From: Candidatus Dichloromethanomonas elyunquensis
GTDB taxonomy: Bacteria; Bacillota; Desulfitobacteriia; Desulfitobacteriales; Syntrophobotulaceae
Direction of reading: 5' to 3'
Assembly: GCA_001515265.1 (NCBI GenBank)
Contig: LNDB01000009.1
Location: forward strand, 1 to 64,000
Length of the DNA: 64,000 bases
Below, piece by piece: positions 34,076-42,788 of the stretch. The notes under the pieces are model-generated. The model saw only the letters and a program-made list of their open reading frames with translations, made no database searches and was not told where the DNA came from. Position numbers and translations under genes: made by a program. Positions within the stretch are counted from its first letter, which is position 1; every line of letters begins with the position of its first letter.

Positions 34076-34906
34076 ATGCAGGAAAACGGAACCCTATATG
34101 TTTGCGCTACTCCAATTGGTAATTTAGGGGATATTACTCTGCGGGTAATCGAAACATTAAAGCAAGTAGATTTTATAGCGGCTGAAGATACCAGACATTC
34201 TAGAAAACTGCTCAACTATTACCATATTAATACGCCATTGATCAGTTATCATCAACATAACGAGAAGTTCAGAACAAATGAAGTTATGAAAAGGTTGAAA
34301 GCGGGAGAAAACTGTGCCCTGATATCCGATGCAGGGATGCCGGGAATATCCGATCCAGGTCAGGTGCTGATCAATACCTGTCTGGCGGAAAATATTAAAA
34401 TAGATGTTTTGCCGGGTCCCAATGCTGCGGTAACCGCTCTCGTTCTGTCAGGGATGCCGACAGAAAGTTTTATCTATCTAGGATTTTTACCTTCTGCTTC
34501 GGGAGAACGAAAGAAGATTTTATCAAACATTTCCGAGCTTCCGTATACAAGTATTTTTTATGAAGCGCCGCACCGAATCATCCGTACCCTGGAAGATATT
34601 CAGGAAGTTTTGGGAGACCGCTTAACAGTAGTGGCCAGGGAACTTACCAAGGTTCACCAAAGCATACATAAGGGTTTAACCGGAGAATTGCTTGACGAGT
34701 TCCGGATGACAGCACCTAAAGGTGAATGCTGCATTCTTATTGGTCCTTACATTCAAAAAAAAGAAACTGGCCAGCCAATGGATTGGTTGGAAGAAATAAA
34801 AAAATTGGAACTGGAAGGTAAAGAAAGTAAGGAAGCGATGAAAATCGTTGCCAAAAAGAGAGGAATCAGTAAAAGAGATATTTATAAAGCAAAGTTGGAA
34901 AGCTAG
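34076..34906 (+). CDS. rsmI: 16S rRNA (cytidine-1402-2'-O)-methyltransferase
   Basis: 276 residues of the tetrapyrrole-methylase fold. It has the N-terminal motif LYVCATPIGNLGDITLR, then AAEDTRHSRKLL, ALISDAGMPGISDPG and LPGPNAAVTALVLSG. It methylates the ribose of C1402 at the ribosomal P site using SAM. The ATG at 34076 follows GTGAGGG. It ends at a bidirectional terminator shared with abrB. The B. subtilis genes yabB and yazA that normally precede it are missing. Confidence 0.95.
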   Translation: MQENGTLYVCATPIGNLGDITLRVIETLKQVDFIAAEDTRHSRKLLNYYHINTPLISYHQHNEKFRTNEVMKRLKAGENCALISDAGMPGISDPGQVLINTCLAENIKIDVLPGPNAAVTALVLSGMPTESFIYLGFLPSASGERKKILSNISELPYTSIFYEAPHRIIRTLEDIQEVLGDRLTVVARELTKVHQSIHKGLTGELLDEFRMTAPKGECCILIGPYIQKKETGQPMDWLEEIKKLELEGKESKEAMKIVAKKRGISKRDIYKAKLES

Positions 34907-34992
34907 TTCAAATGATACCTTATTTTTAATAGGTTTTATTAAAACAAATAGAAAAAATAAATTCAAGATGAAGTAAGACAAAAAAGCAAAAT

Positions 34993-35019
34993 AAAAGAGA
35001 GGTTAATACCTCTCTTATG
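34993..35019. terminator. bidirectional terminator between rsmI and abrB
   Basis: AAGAGAGGT-TAAT-ACCTCTCTT; on the minus strand it is followed by TTATTTTGCTTTTTT. Confidence 0.8.
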
Positions 35020-35031
35020 TCGGTCTTTTGG

Positions 35032-35301
35032 CTATACGGCCTTACTATCCGAAGTTGCAGCAACTTCGCCCATTGCTAAAGCACAATCCAGACAGACATT
35101 CTTACCTCTGAAAACTTGGACATTGGCAGCATTTCCGCAAAATACACAAGCTGGTTCATATTTCTTGAGGATGATTTTTTCTTCATCAACATATATTTCC
35201 AGTGCGTCTTTTTCATCTATACCAAGTGTTCTGCGGAGCTCAATAGGTAACACAACGCGGCCAAGTTCGTCAACTTTTCTCACAATTCCTGTAGATTTCA
35301 T
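35032..35301 (-). CDS. abrB: AbrB-family transition-state regulator with C-terminal zinc ribbon
   Basis: 89 residues. The N-terminal swapped-hairpin DNA-binding domain reads STGIVRKVDELGRVVLPIEL, matching AbrB almost exactly. The C-terminus has CVFCGN...CLDCA, a CxxC pair typical of clostridial AbrB and probably zinc-binding. The ATG at 35301 is 8 nt after AAAGGGG. The gene is opposite in direction to rsmI and metG, as in B. subtilis, and has a consensus promoter. It likely represses stationary-phase and sporulation genes. Confidence 0.92.
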   Translation of the reverse strand: MKSTGIVRKVDELGRVVLPIELRRTLGIDEKDALEIYVDEEKIILKKYEPACVFCGNAANVQVFRGKNVCLDCALAMGEVAATSDSKAV

Positions 35302-35346
35302 AGCTGTTACCCCTTTCTCAACAAGTTTCGACATATAAGCAACCTT

Positions 35347-35375
35347 ATGTTACCAATCATGTCTGAAAAAGTCAA
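35347..35375 (-). promoter_or_regulatory. sigma-A promoter of abrB
   Basis: On the minus strand TTGACT and TAACAT are separated by 17 bp, 46 nt upstream of the abrB start codon. Confidence 0.7.
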
Positions 35376-35450
35376 TAGGAAGAAAGTGCTTGTCCTATTA
35401 TTTTAATAAGAAAAATCGAATAAAATGTCGTTGATACCGGCAGATAAAAC

Positions 35451-35480
35451 TTGACAATAATCCCTGTTGTTTCCTATATT
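35451..35480 (+). promoter_or_regulatory. sigma-A promoter of metG
   Basis: TTGACA and TATATT separated by 18 bp, about 95 nt before the start codon. I see no T-box or SAM riboswitch in this short leader. Confidence 0.75.
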
Positions 35481-35581
35481 TAACGAGGACAACCAAATCA
35501 AATTTTAAGGGTTTGTACATTATATGCGCTTGAGAGACAAAATGCGAATTGAATTGGTATAAAAAAAAGGAGTTGTGCCTG

Positions 35582-37558
35582 ATGAAATACTACATAACAA
35601 CCCCCATTTATTACCCGAATTCCAGCCCACATATCGGAACTGCCTATACCACAATTGCAGCTGACGCCATGGCTCGCCTGCGCCGGATGAAGGGTGACGA
35701 TGTCTACTTCCTTACAGGAACGGACGAAAATGCCCAGAAAATCGTTAGGACAGCAGAAAATGCAGGGGTAGACCCGCATACGTATGTTGATGGAATCGTA
35801 AAGAGGTTTCGGGAGCTTTGGAATTTACTGCAAATTTCCAATGATGACTTTATCCGCACCACAGAAAATAGGCATGTCAAAGTTGTGCAATATATCTTCA
35901 ATCGTCTATACGAACAAGGAGATATTTATAAATCAGAGTATGAAGGGTGGTATTGTACACCCTGTGAAACATTTTGGACAGAAAACAAATTGATAGATAG
36001 GAAATGCCCAAACCCTGATTGTGGGAGAGAAGTAGAACTGTTAAAAGAAGAGAGTTACTTTTTTAGAATGTCTAAATATCAGGATAAACTGCTTGAACAT
36101 ATACATAGCAACCCCGATTTTATACAACCAGTATCAAGACGTAACGAAATGATCAAGTTTATCGAAGGCGGTCTCGAAGACCTTTGTGTATCCCGTACAA
36201 CTTTCCAATGGGGTATCAAAGTGCCGTTTGATCCAAAACATGTAGTTTATGTTTGGCTGGACGCGCTAATAAACTACATTTCTGCGCTAGGGTATCCGGA
36301 TGGAGAAAACTACCGGAAATACTGGCCGGCAGAAGTTCACCTTATGGGCAAAGATATCGTGCGTTTTCATTCTGTCATTTGGCCGATCACCTTAATGGCC
36401 CTAGGCATCCCATTACCTCAAAAAGTATTTGGGCACGGTTGGTTTTTAAACAGACAAGGCGGGAAAATTTCTAAATCAAGAGGAAATGTTCAGGACTCCT
36501 TTGAGTTGATTCAGAGATACGGCCCCGATCCTATTCGTTATTTTTTATTAAGAGAGATGCAATTCGGGATGGATGGAACGTACTCTGAGGATGACCTGGT
36601 CGAAAGGCTGAACAGTGATCTTGCTAATGATTTAGGCAATTTTGTTTCGCGCACACTGGCCATGGTTGTCAAGTATAACCAAGGCAAGGTTCCTGTACCC
36701 GGAGAAGATGCAGGGCTGGAGAAGGAACTCAAAGAATTAAGCTGCGCGGTTAAGCAAGGTGCTGAAGATAAGATGCTCGCTTGTGATCCGGCAGGAGCAT
36801 TGGAATATATTTGGCAATTTGTCAGCAAGTGCAATAAATATGTTGATGAAACAGCTCCCTGGAATCTGGCAAAAGACCCGCAAGGCAAACAGCGACTCGA
36901 TACCGTTTTGTATACGCTCGTGGAAGCCATTCGAATCTTAGGTATTTTATGTGCACCCTTCATGCCGGGGGTTCCGGAACAACTCAAAACCCTCTTAGGA
37001 ACAGAAGGACTCTTCCGGGATTGGGAACAAGCAGAGCAATGGAATATCATTAAACCAGGAACGGTTATTGAGAAGGGGGACCCGATCTTTCCAAGAATAG
37101 ACTTATCGGTTTATGCTGAGGTCCAAAGCGAAGATGTAGCGGAAAAAGAGGAGCAAAAGGGAGAATTTAAGGAGGGGATACAAACGATGCAGGGAAATAT
37201 CAAGAACCTTTCTCCGGAATTAGTTCCGTTCAAAGAAGAAATAAGCATCGAAGAATTTGCAAAAATGGATTTAAGAGTGGTAAAAGTTCTTCAGGCAGAA
37301 AAAGTCGAAAAGGCAGATAAACTTCTTAAACTTGAAGTCGAATTAGGAAATGAAATTCGTACCATCGTCTCCGGGATCGCACAATATTATACTCCTGAAG
37401 ATCTCATCGGCAAAAAAGTAATTCTTTTGGCTAACCTGAAACCGGCAAAACTCAGGGGAATCGTTTCTCAGGGGATGATTCTGGCCGCATCTCACGATGG
37501 AGAACTTGAGGTCTTGTCTCTGAGTAAGGAAATGCCATCGGGAGCACAAGTTAAATGA
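35582..37558 (+). CDS. metG: methionyl-tRNA synthetase
   Basis: 658 residues. The class I HIGH motif is PNSSPHIGTAY and the KMSKS motif is KISKSRGN. The zinc-knuckle cysteines are CTPCETFW and CPNPDCGRE. After a linker the C-terminal tRNA-binding (OB-fold) domain follows from about residue 555 (FAKMDLRVVKVLQAE). I start at ATG 35582 (MKYYITTPIYYPN), 6 nt after AAAGGAG. Its stop overlaps tatD by 4 nt (ATGA). Confidence 0.96.
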   Translation: MKYYITTPIYYPNSSPHIGTAYTTIAADAMARLRRMKGDDVYFLTGTDENAQKIVRTAENAGVDPHTYVDGIVKRFRELWNLLQISNDDFIRTTENRHVKVVQYIFNRLYEQGDIYKSEYEGWYCTPCETFWTENKLIDRKCPNPDCGREVELLKEESYFFRMSKYQDKLLEHIHSNPDFIQPVSRRNEMIKFIEGGLEDLCVSRTTFQWGIKVPFDPKHVVYVWLDALINYISALGYPDGENYRKYWPAEVHLMGKDIVRFHSVIWPITLMALGIPLPQKVFGHGWFLNRQGGKISKSRGNVQDSFELIQRYGPDPIRYFLLREMQFGMDGTYSEDDLVERLNSDLANDLGNFVSRTLAMVVKYNQGKVPVPGEDAGLEKELKELSCAVKQGAEDKMLACDPAGALEYIWQFVSKCNKYVDETAPWNLAKDPQGKQRLDTVLYTLVEAIRILGILCAPFMPGVPEQLKTLLGTEGLFRDWEQAEQWNIIKPGTVIEKGDPIFPRIDLSVYAEVQSEDVAEKEEQKGEFKEGIQTMQGNIKNLSPELVPFKEEISIEEFAKMDLRVVKVLQAEKVEKADKLLKLEVELGNEIRTIVSGIAQYYTPEDLIGKKVILLANLKPAKLRGIVSQGMILAASHDGELEVLSLSKEMPSGAQVK

Positions 37559-38316
37559 TCTGGGATACACATGCGCACTTAGATGACAGTCAGTTCGAGA
37601 CGGACCGGGAAATCGTTATTGAAAGGGCTAGGGAAGCAGGAATTACAACTATAGTCAATATCGGCCATACCGAATCTTCCTGCAGTGAGGCCGTAAAACT
37701 TGCCGGCAGATATCCGTTCATTTATGCAACAGTTGGGATTCATCCCCATGATGCAAAGGATTGTACGGAAAAAACCTGGGAACTCCTTCTCAAGCTCTCT
37801 CAAAACCCGAAAGTTGTTGCCTGGGGGGAAATCGGACTGGATTATTATAGAGACTTATCGCCCAGGGATGTCCAACGACAGGTGTTTATCCGTCAATTAG
37901 AACTGGCCAACGAAACAGGTTTACCTGTCATAATTCATAACAGAGATGCCCATGGGGATATCATAGAAGTGATTAAAAAGCATCTTCCTTCAGCCGGCGG
38001 AGTATTCCACTCTTATTCCGGTTCATGGGAAATGGCGGAAGAACTGTTGCGGCTGGGCTTTTATTTATCATTTTCCGGACCGCTTACTTTTAAAAATGCC
38101 CGGCATACGCTGAAAGTAGCTGTTAATGTACCGGAAGACAGGTTTGTCGTGGAGACAGACAGTCCTTATTTAACACCGGAGCCCTATAGGGGGAAAAGAA
38201 ATGAACCGGGGTATGTTCGTGAAGTAGTGGCCAAGATTGCAGAAATCAAAGGATTACCTTTTGAAAGGGTCGCACAATTATCAAGTAATAATGCCAAGAG
38301 GTTATTTGGTTTATAA
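37555..38316 (+). CDS. tatD: TatD-family DNase
   Basis: 253 residues of the metal-dependent TIM-barrel hydrolase family. N-terminal DTHAHLDD gives the first two metal-binding His; GEIGLDYYRDLSP and PVIIHNRDAHGD carry further ligands, and ETDSPYLTPEPYRGKRNEP is the C-terminal signature. The family acts as 3'-5' DNases and D-aminoacyl-tRNA deacylase (DayD in B. subtilis). It is translationally coupled to metG, as in Bacillus. A terminator follows. Confidence 0.94.
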   Translation: MIWDTHAHLDDSQFETDREIVIERAREAGITTIVNIGHTESSCSEAVKLAGRYPFIYATVGIHPHDAKDCTEKTWELLLKLSQNPKVVAWGEIGLDYYRDLSPRDVQRQVFIRQLELANETGLPVIIHNRDAHGDIIEVIKKHLPSAGGVFHSYSGSWEMAEELLRLGFYLSFSGPLTFKNARHTLKVAVNVPEDRFVVETDSPYLTPEPYRGKRNEPGYVREVVAKIAEIKGLPFERVAQLSSNNAKRLFGL

Positions 38317-38357
38317 GCCGCAAAACGACTAAAAATACCTTCTCTTTCTCTAAAAAG

Positions 38358-38407
38358 TGAAAACCGGATAAATCTTAATGATTTGATACTGGTTTTCATT
38401 TTTTTTG
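38358..38407 (+). terminator. terminator of metG-tatD
   Basis: GAAAACC and GGTTTTC outer arms with an inner GATAAATC/GATTTGATAC pairing, followed by ATTTTTTTT. Confidence 0.75.
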
Positions 38408-38423
38408 CATAAAACTTTCTGGT

Positions 38424-38448
38424 CCCAAAAAGGAGTCAGTATTTCGAA
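38424..38448 (+). promoter_or_regulatory. possible sigma-I-type promoter of sigI
   Basis: CCCAAAA (from 38424) and CGAA (38445-38448) are spaced roughly like the -35 (A/C-rich with CCC) and -10 (CGAA) elements reported for SigI promoters. No good sigma-A promoter is seen in 38408-38597. A 22-codon ATG frame at 38485-38553 in this leader is too weak to call. Confidence 0.35.
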
Positions 38449-38597
38449 TTATATAACAGGTAATGCAGAAAAAGGGTTCATCAGATGGGTGCACTGAGTC
38501 AATCGGATAAGAATCAAAAAAATGAAATTATCAAGGTAATGGATTATAATTAAATTGCGGAATGATTCATCTTAATAAAGTCAATGGAGGATTTCTC

Positions 38598-39326
38598 TTG
38601 TCCGGTTCAATGGCAGTTTTAGAAAATTCTTTAGTAAAACGTCTAATAATGATTAAAGAACAAGATGATTTAAATGAAAGGAATAAATTCATTCAAGATT
38701 ATATTCCTTTTATTATTAAAGCTGTGTCAAATCAGACAAACCGGTATATTGAAATTGAAAATAGTGATGAGTTTAGTATTGGCTTAATCGCTTTCAACGA
38801 AGCAATAGAAAAATATGATCATACGAAAGGCGGCTTCCTAAACTTTGCAGAATTGGTTATTAAAAATCGTGTCAAAGATCTTTGCAGAAAAAGACAAAAA
38901 GAACGACTGGAGATTTCATTGGAGAATTGTATAGGCAATTCTCCGGAGAACATGAGTGAACCCTATTGTGAAATAGACCACGAGTCTATCGCTTTGAATG
39001 AGGAAATCGAACAATACGAAACGGAATTACGCAAGTTCGGAATTACCTTTGAAGACTTAGTCACGGAAACTCCCAAACACAGGGATACTCGTGAAAACGC
39101 GATCCAGCTTTCGGAACGTATTAGTAAAGATCAAACCACTGTAAAAGAAATATATGCAAAGAAAAAGCTGCCTATCAGTAAAATCGTTTTAAAGTTTAAA
39201 ACCACAGTAAAAATTGTGAAACGGAGCAAGAAGTTTATTTTATCAACTGTAATCATATTTGTCGGTAACTTTTGTCAATTAAGACTCTGGGTAAAAAATT
39301 CCTTGCAAGGTGAGCGAAATGTATAA
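38598..39326 (+). CDS. sigI: RNA polymerase sigma factor SigI
   Basis: 242 residues, matching the SigI family. It has a sigma-70 region-2-like segment (FIKAVSNQTNRYIEIENSD, IAFNEAIEKYDHTKGGFLNFA, VKDLCRKRQK) and a family-specific C-terminal domain (GITFEDLVTETPKHRDTR). The start is TTG at 38598, 7 nt after GGAGG. It overlaps the anti-sigma gene rsgI by 8 nt. In Bacillus SigI responds to heat and envelope stress; in cellulolytic clostridia SigI/RsgI pairs sense polysaccharides. Confidence 0.9.
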   Translation: MSGSMAVLENSLVKRLIMIKEQDDLNERNKFIQDYIPFIIKAVSNQTNRYIEIENSDEFSIGLIAFNEAIEKYDHTKGGFLNFAELVIKNRVKDLCRKRQKERLEISLENCIGNSPENMSEPYCEIDHESIALNEEIEQYETELRKFGITFEDLVTETPKHRDTRENAIQLSERISKDQTTVKEIYAKKKLPISKIVLKFKTTVKIVKRSKKFILSTVIIFVGNFCQLRLWVKNSLQGERNV

Positions 39327-40443
39327 AGGGATTGTAATGAAATTTACAAAAAAATATGCGGTCGTATTGGAACAGAACGGGCAATATTTTAAGATAAAGT
39401 TCAAGAACGGTTTGGCTGTTGGTCAGAAAATTTACTTTTTTGAGGAGGATCTGCTCCATGTAGGTAATGGGGAAAAAACGGAACTATCTTGGATGAATAA
39501 TGACTTCTGGAAGAAGGCGGTATCGTTTTCAGTCATGGCCGCATGCATCTTGTTCTTTTTCTTTTTTGGAAATATTCTTGGATTGCCTATGGGGAATAAT
39601 ACCAGTTATGCAGTGGTTTCCTTGGATATTAATCCCAGCGTGGAAATGACAATAAACCAAGAAAGATCTGTGACAAAGGTGGTACAATTGAATGAAGAGG
39701 GGTATAAAGTTGCAGGTCAATACCTAATCGGATTGAAGGTCGAAGATGCTGTGAAATCTGTGATAGAAAATGCAGCCAAGCAGGATTATCTCGCAGAACA
39801 GGATACGATATTGCTAGCAGCTTCGTTAGCTGAAAAGGAAGATATAAATGGGGACAAAGCACAAGAGATTATCAATGAGATTAGTGCGTCAGAACTTCCC
39901 GGAATGTATTCGTATCTGTTTGTCACATCAAAACCGAATGATTATGAAAAAGCAAAACAAAACGAGATCTCTTTAGGGAAATATGAAATGACGGTTATGT
40001 CCAAGGGAAAGATAGAACCGGATAAGATTAAGAATATGAAAGTAAAAGAAATCTTAGAGACGCAAGAAATAAAATCGAAAATAACGGAAAAAAATCAGAA
40101 GACCAATGTATTGTATAAGGAAAGTAATGAGAGAAAACAAAACAATAACGGCAACCTCCAAAAATCCAAACAATCCAACCAGAAGAGTTTAGAACAGAAC
40201 AAATCAAGAAATGAAAATCCAGCAAAAGATAAAGGACAGACTGGCTCTGCCAAGGAGAATGAAAAAGAATTAAAGGAACAGAAGTTTGAGCCGGTACGGA
40301 AGAGGTTCCCTGATCCTCCTCAGGGGATCAAACCCGGCCAGTTTATGAATGAATTAAATTACAATCATTCACAAGATCACCAACAACCTCCCGAGGCCGA
40401 TGGTCAGGAACATAAAGTGAAATCCGTAATTATCATTCAATAA
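39319..40443 (+). CDS. rsgI: membrane-bound anti-sigma factor RsgI
   Basis: 374 residues. The N-terminal 55 residues form the RsgI_N domain that binds SigI. A transmembrane helix lies at about residues 67-88, followed by the conserved external motif SYAVVSLDINPSVEM (Asn105-Pro106), the Asn-Pro self-cleavage site known in RsgI proteins. The external C-terminal third is low-complexity, Lys/Asn/Gln/Glu-rich, with no carbohydrate-binding module, so this pair resembles Bacillus RsgI rather than polysaccharide sensors. ATG 39319 follows AAGGTGA. Its 3' end overlaps the convergent protease gene by 11 nt. Confidence 0.9.
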   Translation: MYKGIVMKFTKKYAVVLEQNGQYFKIKFKNGLAVGQKIYFFEEDLLHVGNGEKTELSWMNNDFWKKAVSFSVMAACILFFFFFGNILGLPMGNNTSYAVVSLDINPSVEMTINQERSVTKVVQLNEEGYKVAGQYLIGLKVEDAVKSVIENAAKQDYLAEQDTILLAASLAEKEDINGDKAQEIINEISASELPGMYSYLFVTSKPNDYEKAKQNEISLGKYEMTVMSKGKIEPDKIKNMKVKEILETQEIKSKITEKNQKTNVLYKESNERKQNNNGNLQKSKQSNQKSLEQNKSRNENPAKDKGQTGSAKENEKELKEQKFEPVRKRFPDPPQGIKPGQFMNELNYNHSQDHQQPPEADGQEHKVKSVIIIQ

Positions 40444-41155
40444 GCTCTTTTCCGTTTTCAGTCAACCATTTTCTCCATTTTTTATAATCAGGAAGGTGCA
40501 GCTCAACTAACTTCCAAAAGTCTTTGGAATGATTCATAAATCGAAGATGCGATAATTCGTGTATTACTACATACGCGACTACCTGATTTGGCGCCATAAT
40601 GATCCGCCAGTTTAAGTTGATGTTTCCTTTGTTGGAACAGCTGCCCCATCTGGTTTTCTGATCTTTAATCTTAAGTTTCTGATAGGAAATACCCATAAGC
40701 TTAGAATAGAATTCCACTTGCTCGGGAAGAAGTTTAGAGGCTTGCCCTATATACCACTCTTCAACAAGTTTTTTAATCAGAGGGACTTGTTGAAGGGGCA
40801 AAAGATTCGAGGAAATATTTACAACAATACGACTGCCTTTAAATAATGCATAGAATTCCGGTCCAAAAGTTTTTACAACGAGCAGAGGATAATTCCTGCC
40901 TCTATACAAAAACTTTTCGCCGTCAACATATTTTTTAGGGGATCTCGAGTTTGCTTGAGAAAGATATTTTAGAAAATGTTTTAATAACAATTCCTTGTGA
41001 TCTTCCAGAAAGTTTTTTGCATATTCCATAGAAAAAGCCTCTGGAACGGCAACTTTAAAACGTTGATCCTTCATGGTGACGTTTATTTTTTTCGCTTTTG
41101 TGCTCTTGTATAATTCATACTCAATTACGTAATTTCCGACTGTTAGATATTCCAT
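40433..41155 (-). CDS. YgjP-type (SprT-like) zinc metalloprotease
   Basis: 240 residues of the YgjP/DUF45 family. The zinc motif HExxH is VVIHELSHLRFMNH with a downstream HSKDFW, and the characteristic RWGSCSNKGNINLNWR segment precedes it. No signal peptide, so cytoplasmic. The physiological substrate is unknown. It converges on rsgI (11-nt overlap of stop regions) and is divergent from pcm. The 5' region 41156-41349 between them holds both promoters, but I could not define them clearly. Confidence 0.85.
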   Translation of the reverse strand: MEYLTVGNYVIEYELYKSTKAKKINVTMKDQRFKVAVPEAFSMEYAKNFLEDHKELLLKHFLKYLSQANSRSPKKYVDGEKFLYRGRNYPLLVVKTFGPEFYALFKGSRIVVNISSNLLPLQQVPLIKKLVEEWYIGQASKLLPEQVEFYSKLMGISYQKLKIKDQKTRWGSCSNKGNINLNWRIIMAPNQVVAYVVIHELSHLRFMNHSKDFWKLVELHLPDYKKWRKWLTENGKELIE

Positions 41156-41349
41156 AATCTATTTCTCGCTTTGCATAAAGTTATAAGCTCTGTGGAAAAT
41201 AATAAAATAACTTGGATATGTAAGCACTAATATTTTACTACCAAATGGAAAAGAAATCATGTCCGATTTTAAAATTACAGCCAGAAACGTTAGATAAAAC
41301 TTCTGTTATATGATTATAGAAAGTGATAATTGCGAAGGAAGGGAATAAC

Positions 41350-42030
41350 GTGGATCAGTGGGAAGATATGGCTCAAATCCTGGTAGAAAAGTATGTGGCA
41401 CCTCAAGGAATCCATGATGTCCGGGTTTTGGAAGCAATGAAAAAAATCCCGAGGCATCTCTTTATTCCTGAAGCGTATCGGGAATATAGCTATATGGATT
41501 CACCTCTCCCCGTAGGAGAAGAGCAAACAATCTCACAACCCTTCATGGCAGCGAAGATGACGGAATTATTAGCGCTTAAAGAAGGGAATAAAGTGCTGGA
41601 AGTTGGCACTGGTTCAGGATATCAGGCGGCACTTCTGGCAGAGATGGGAGTGAAAGTCACTACTATAGAACGGATACAACACTTAGCGGAAAAAGCTAGG
41701 AAAGTATTTCGGCGATTATCTTACCCGATCGAAAGTATTATTGGGGATGGAAGAGAAGGGTATGTCCCGAACGCACCCTATGATAGAATTATTGTTACCG
41801 CCGGAGCTCCTCGTATGGAGGATTCATGGCTCATACAGCTGGCAGAAGGGGGAAGGATTGTAGTTCCCTTAAGTACGCAGGAAGGCGTTTATTGCCTTCT
41901 GGTCAGAAAGAAAACCAGAGAAACAGTACCCGTCTTTGAAGATACCTGGTATGATTATTGCCGCTTTGTACCCCTGTTATCAGGAGTAAAAAAGAAAGAT
42001 GAAAGTTTCGTTAAGGCGGAAAGGACTTAA
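41350..42030 (+). CDS. pcm: protein-L-isoaspartate O-methyltransferase
   Basis: 226 residues. SAM-binding motif I is VLEVGTGSGYQAALLAEMG, preceded by QPFMAAKMTELL with the family signature EEQTISQP. It repairs isoaspartyl residues formed in aging proteins. The start is GTG at 41350, behind AAGGAAGGGAA; the open frame extends 9 codons further. Its 3' end overlaps the convergent TIGR03915-like gene by 20 nt. Pcm is uncommon in Firmicutes, so this may be an acquired gene (inference). Confidence 0.9.
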   Translation: MDQWEDMAQILVEKYVAPQGIHDVRVLEAMKKIPRHLFIPEAYREYSYMDSPLPVGEEQTISQPFMAAKMTELLALKEGNKVLEVGTGSGYQAALLAEMGVKVTTIERIQHLAEKARKVFRRLSYPIESIIGDGREGYVPNAPYDRIIVTAGAPRMEDSWLIQLAEGGRIVVPLSTQEGVYCLLVRKKTRETVPVFEDTWYDYCRFVPLLSGVKKKDESFVKAERT

Positions 42031-42754
42031 CAAACTCTACGAGGTTATGCCGATATCGCTGAGGTATAAAATGCGCCTGCAGTTTTTTGTTTTTGCGGTT
42101 ATCAATGGCGATATGGTTAAAATAGGCAGTCCATAATCCCTGATAAAAAGCCTCAGAATCAGTAATCTGAAAATCTTTGTCCACTTGAAAATCTGTCAGA
42201 ACCCATTCTTTCTGGTCATAAATTACAGCCAGATTGCGTTTGCGATCATGAATAATGAAATTTTCACCGGCTAAGCGATCTGAAAAGTGCTCGGCCATGA
42301 GGACGAGGATGTTATGGTCCGGCTCGAAAACCGCATAGAGGAAGCCTTTTGCTTCCGAAAAACGTAAAAGTCCCAAAAAACGATGAGTTTCAAGAGAAAC
42401 TTTTCTGGCGGTAGCTGCAATGGGAAAAACATCCGAATGTGTATGATACCCGTCAATTTTGGCACCTAGTTTAAAGCCGAGCTCTACGTATGTAAGAATA
42501 AGGTTTTCTTTACGGGGATGACTGGATAAATATACGTAATATATAAGACGCAACGTTTCTCGGGAAATCTTATTCTCCACAGCTTCATATACTTTAGCTG
42601 CCTGAAGAGAGTCGGTCTGAACAACCTTGTACGGAGTTAGAATAGCATATTGATAGTTTGCTTCTGGATAGATTCCCAAAGCTTTTTCTTCATAATAATT
42701 CAAGTAGATCGCAGTTAGAAGGCCTTCAAAGCTGCCGTCATATAAATAATCCAA
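42011..42754 (-). CDS. putative DNA metabolism/repair protein (TIGR03915-type)
   Basis: 247 residues starting MDYLYDGSFEGLLTAIY, the hallmark of the family found beside radical-SAM proteins of the TIGR03916 type. A central PIAATARKVSLETHRFLGLLRF segment and the C-terminal RNKKLQAHFIPQRYR block are family-like. The biochemical activity is unknown; the association with an HhH-containing radical-SAM enzyme suggests DNA modification or repair. It is probably cotranscribed with that gene (34-nt gap). It overlaps pcm at the 3' end. Confidence 0.8.
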   Translation of the reverse strand: MDYLYDGSFEGLLTAIYLNYYEEKALGIYPEANYQYAILTPYKVVQTDSLQAAKVYEAVENKISRETLRLIYYVYLSSHPRKENLILTYVELGFKLGAKIDGYHTHSDVFPIAATARKVSLETHRFLGLLRFSEAKGFLYAVFEPDHNILVLMAEHFSDRLAGENFIIHDRKRNLAVIYDQKEWVLTDFQVDKDFQITDSEAFYQGLWTAYFNHIAIDNRKNKKLQAHFIPQRYRHNLVEFVKSFPP

Positions 42755-42788
42755 ATATATCTCCCCTTAAAGGAAAATATCCGCAAAA

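Noticed and set aside
35376-35581. T-box or SAM riboswitch upstream of metG
   Set aside because: The leader is only about 100 nt and lacks the T-box sequence and S-box core motifs.
38485-38553. 22-codon ATG frame upstream of sigI
   Set aside because: It has an AAAGGG-like site but is very short and without distinguishing features; left as a remark only.
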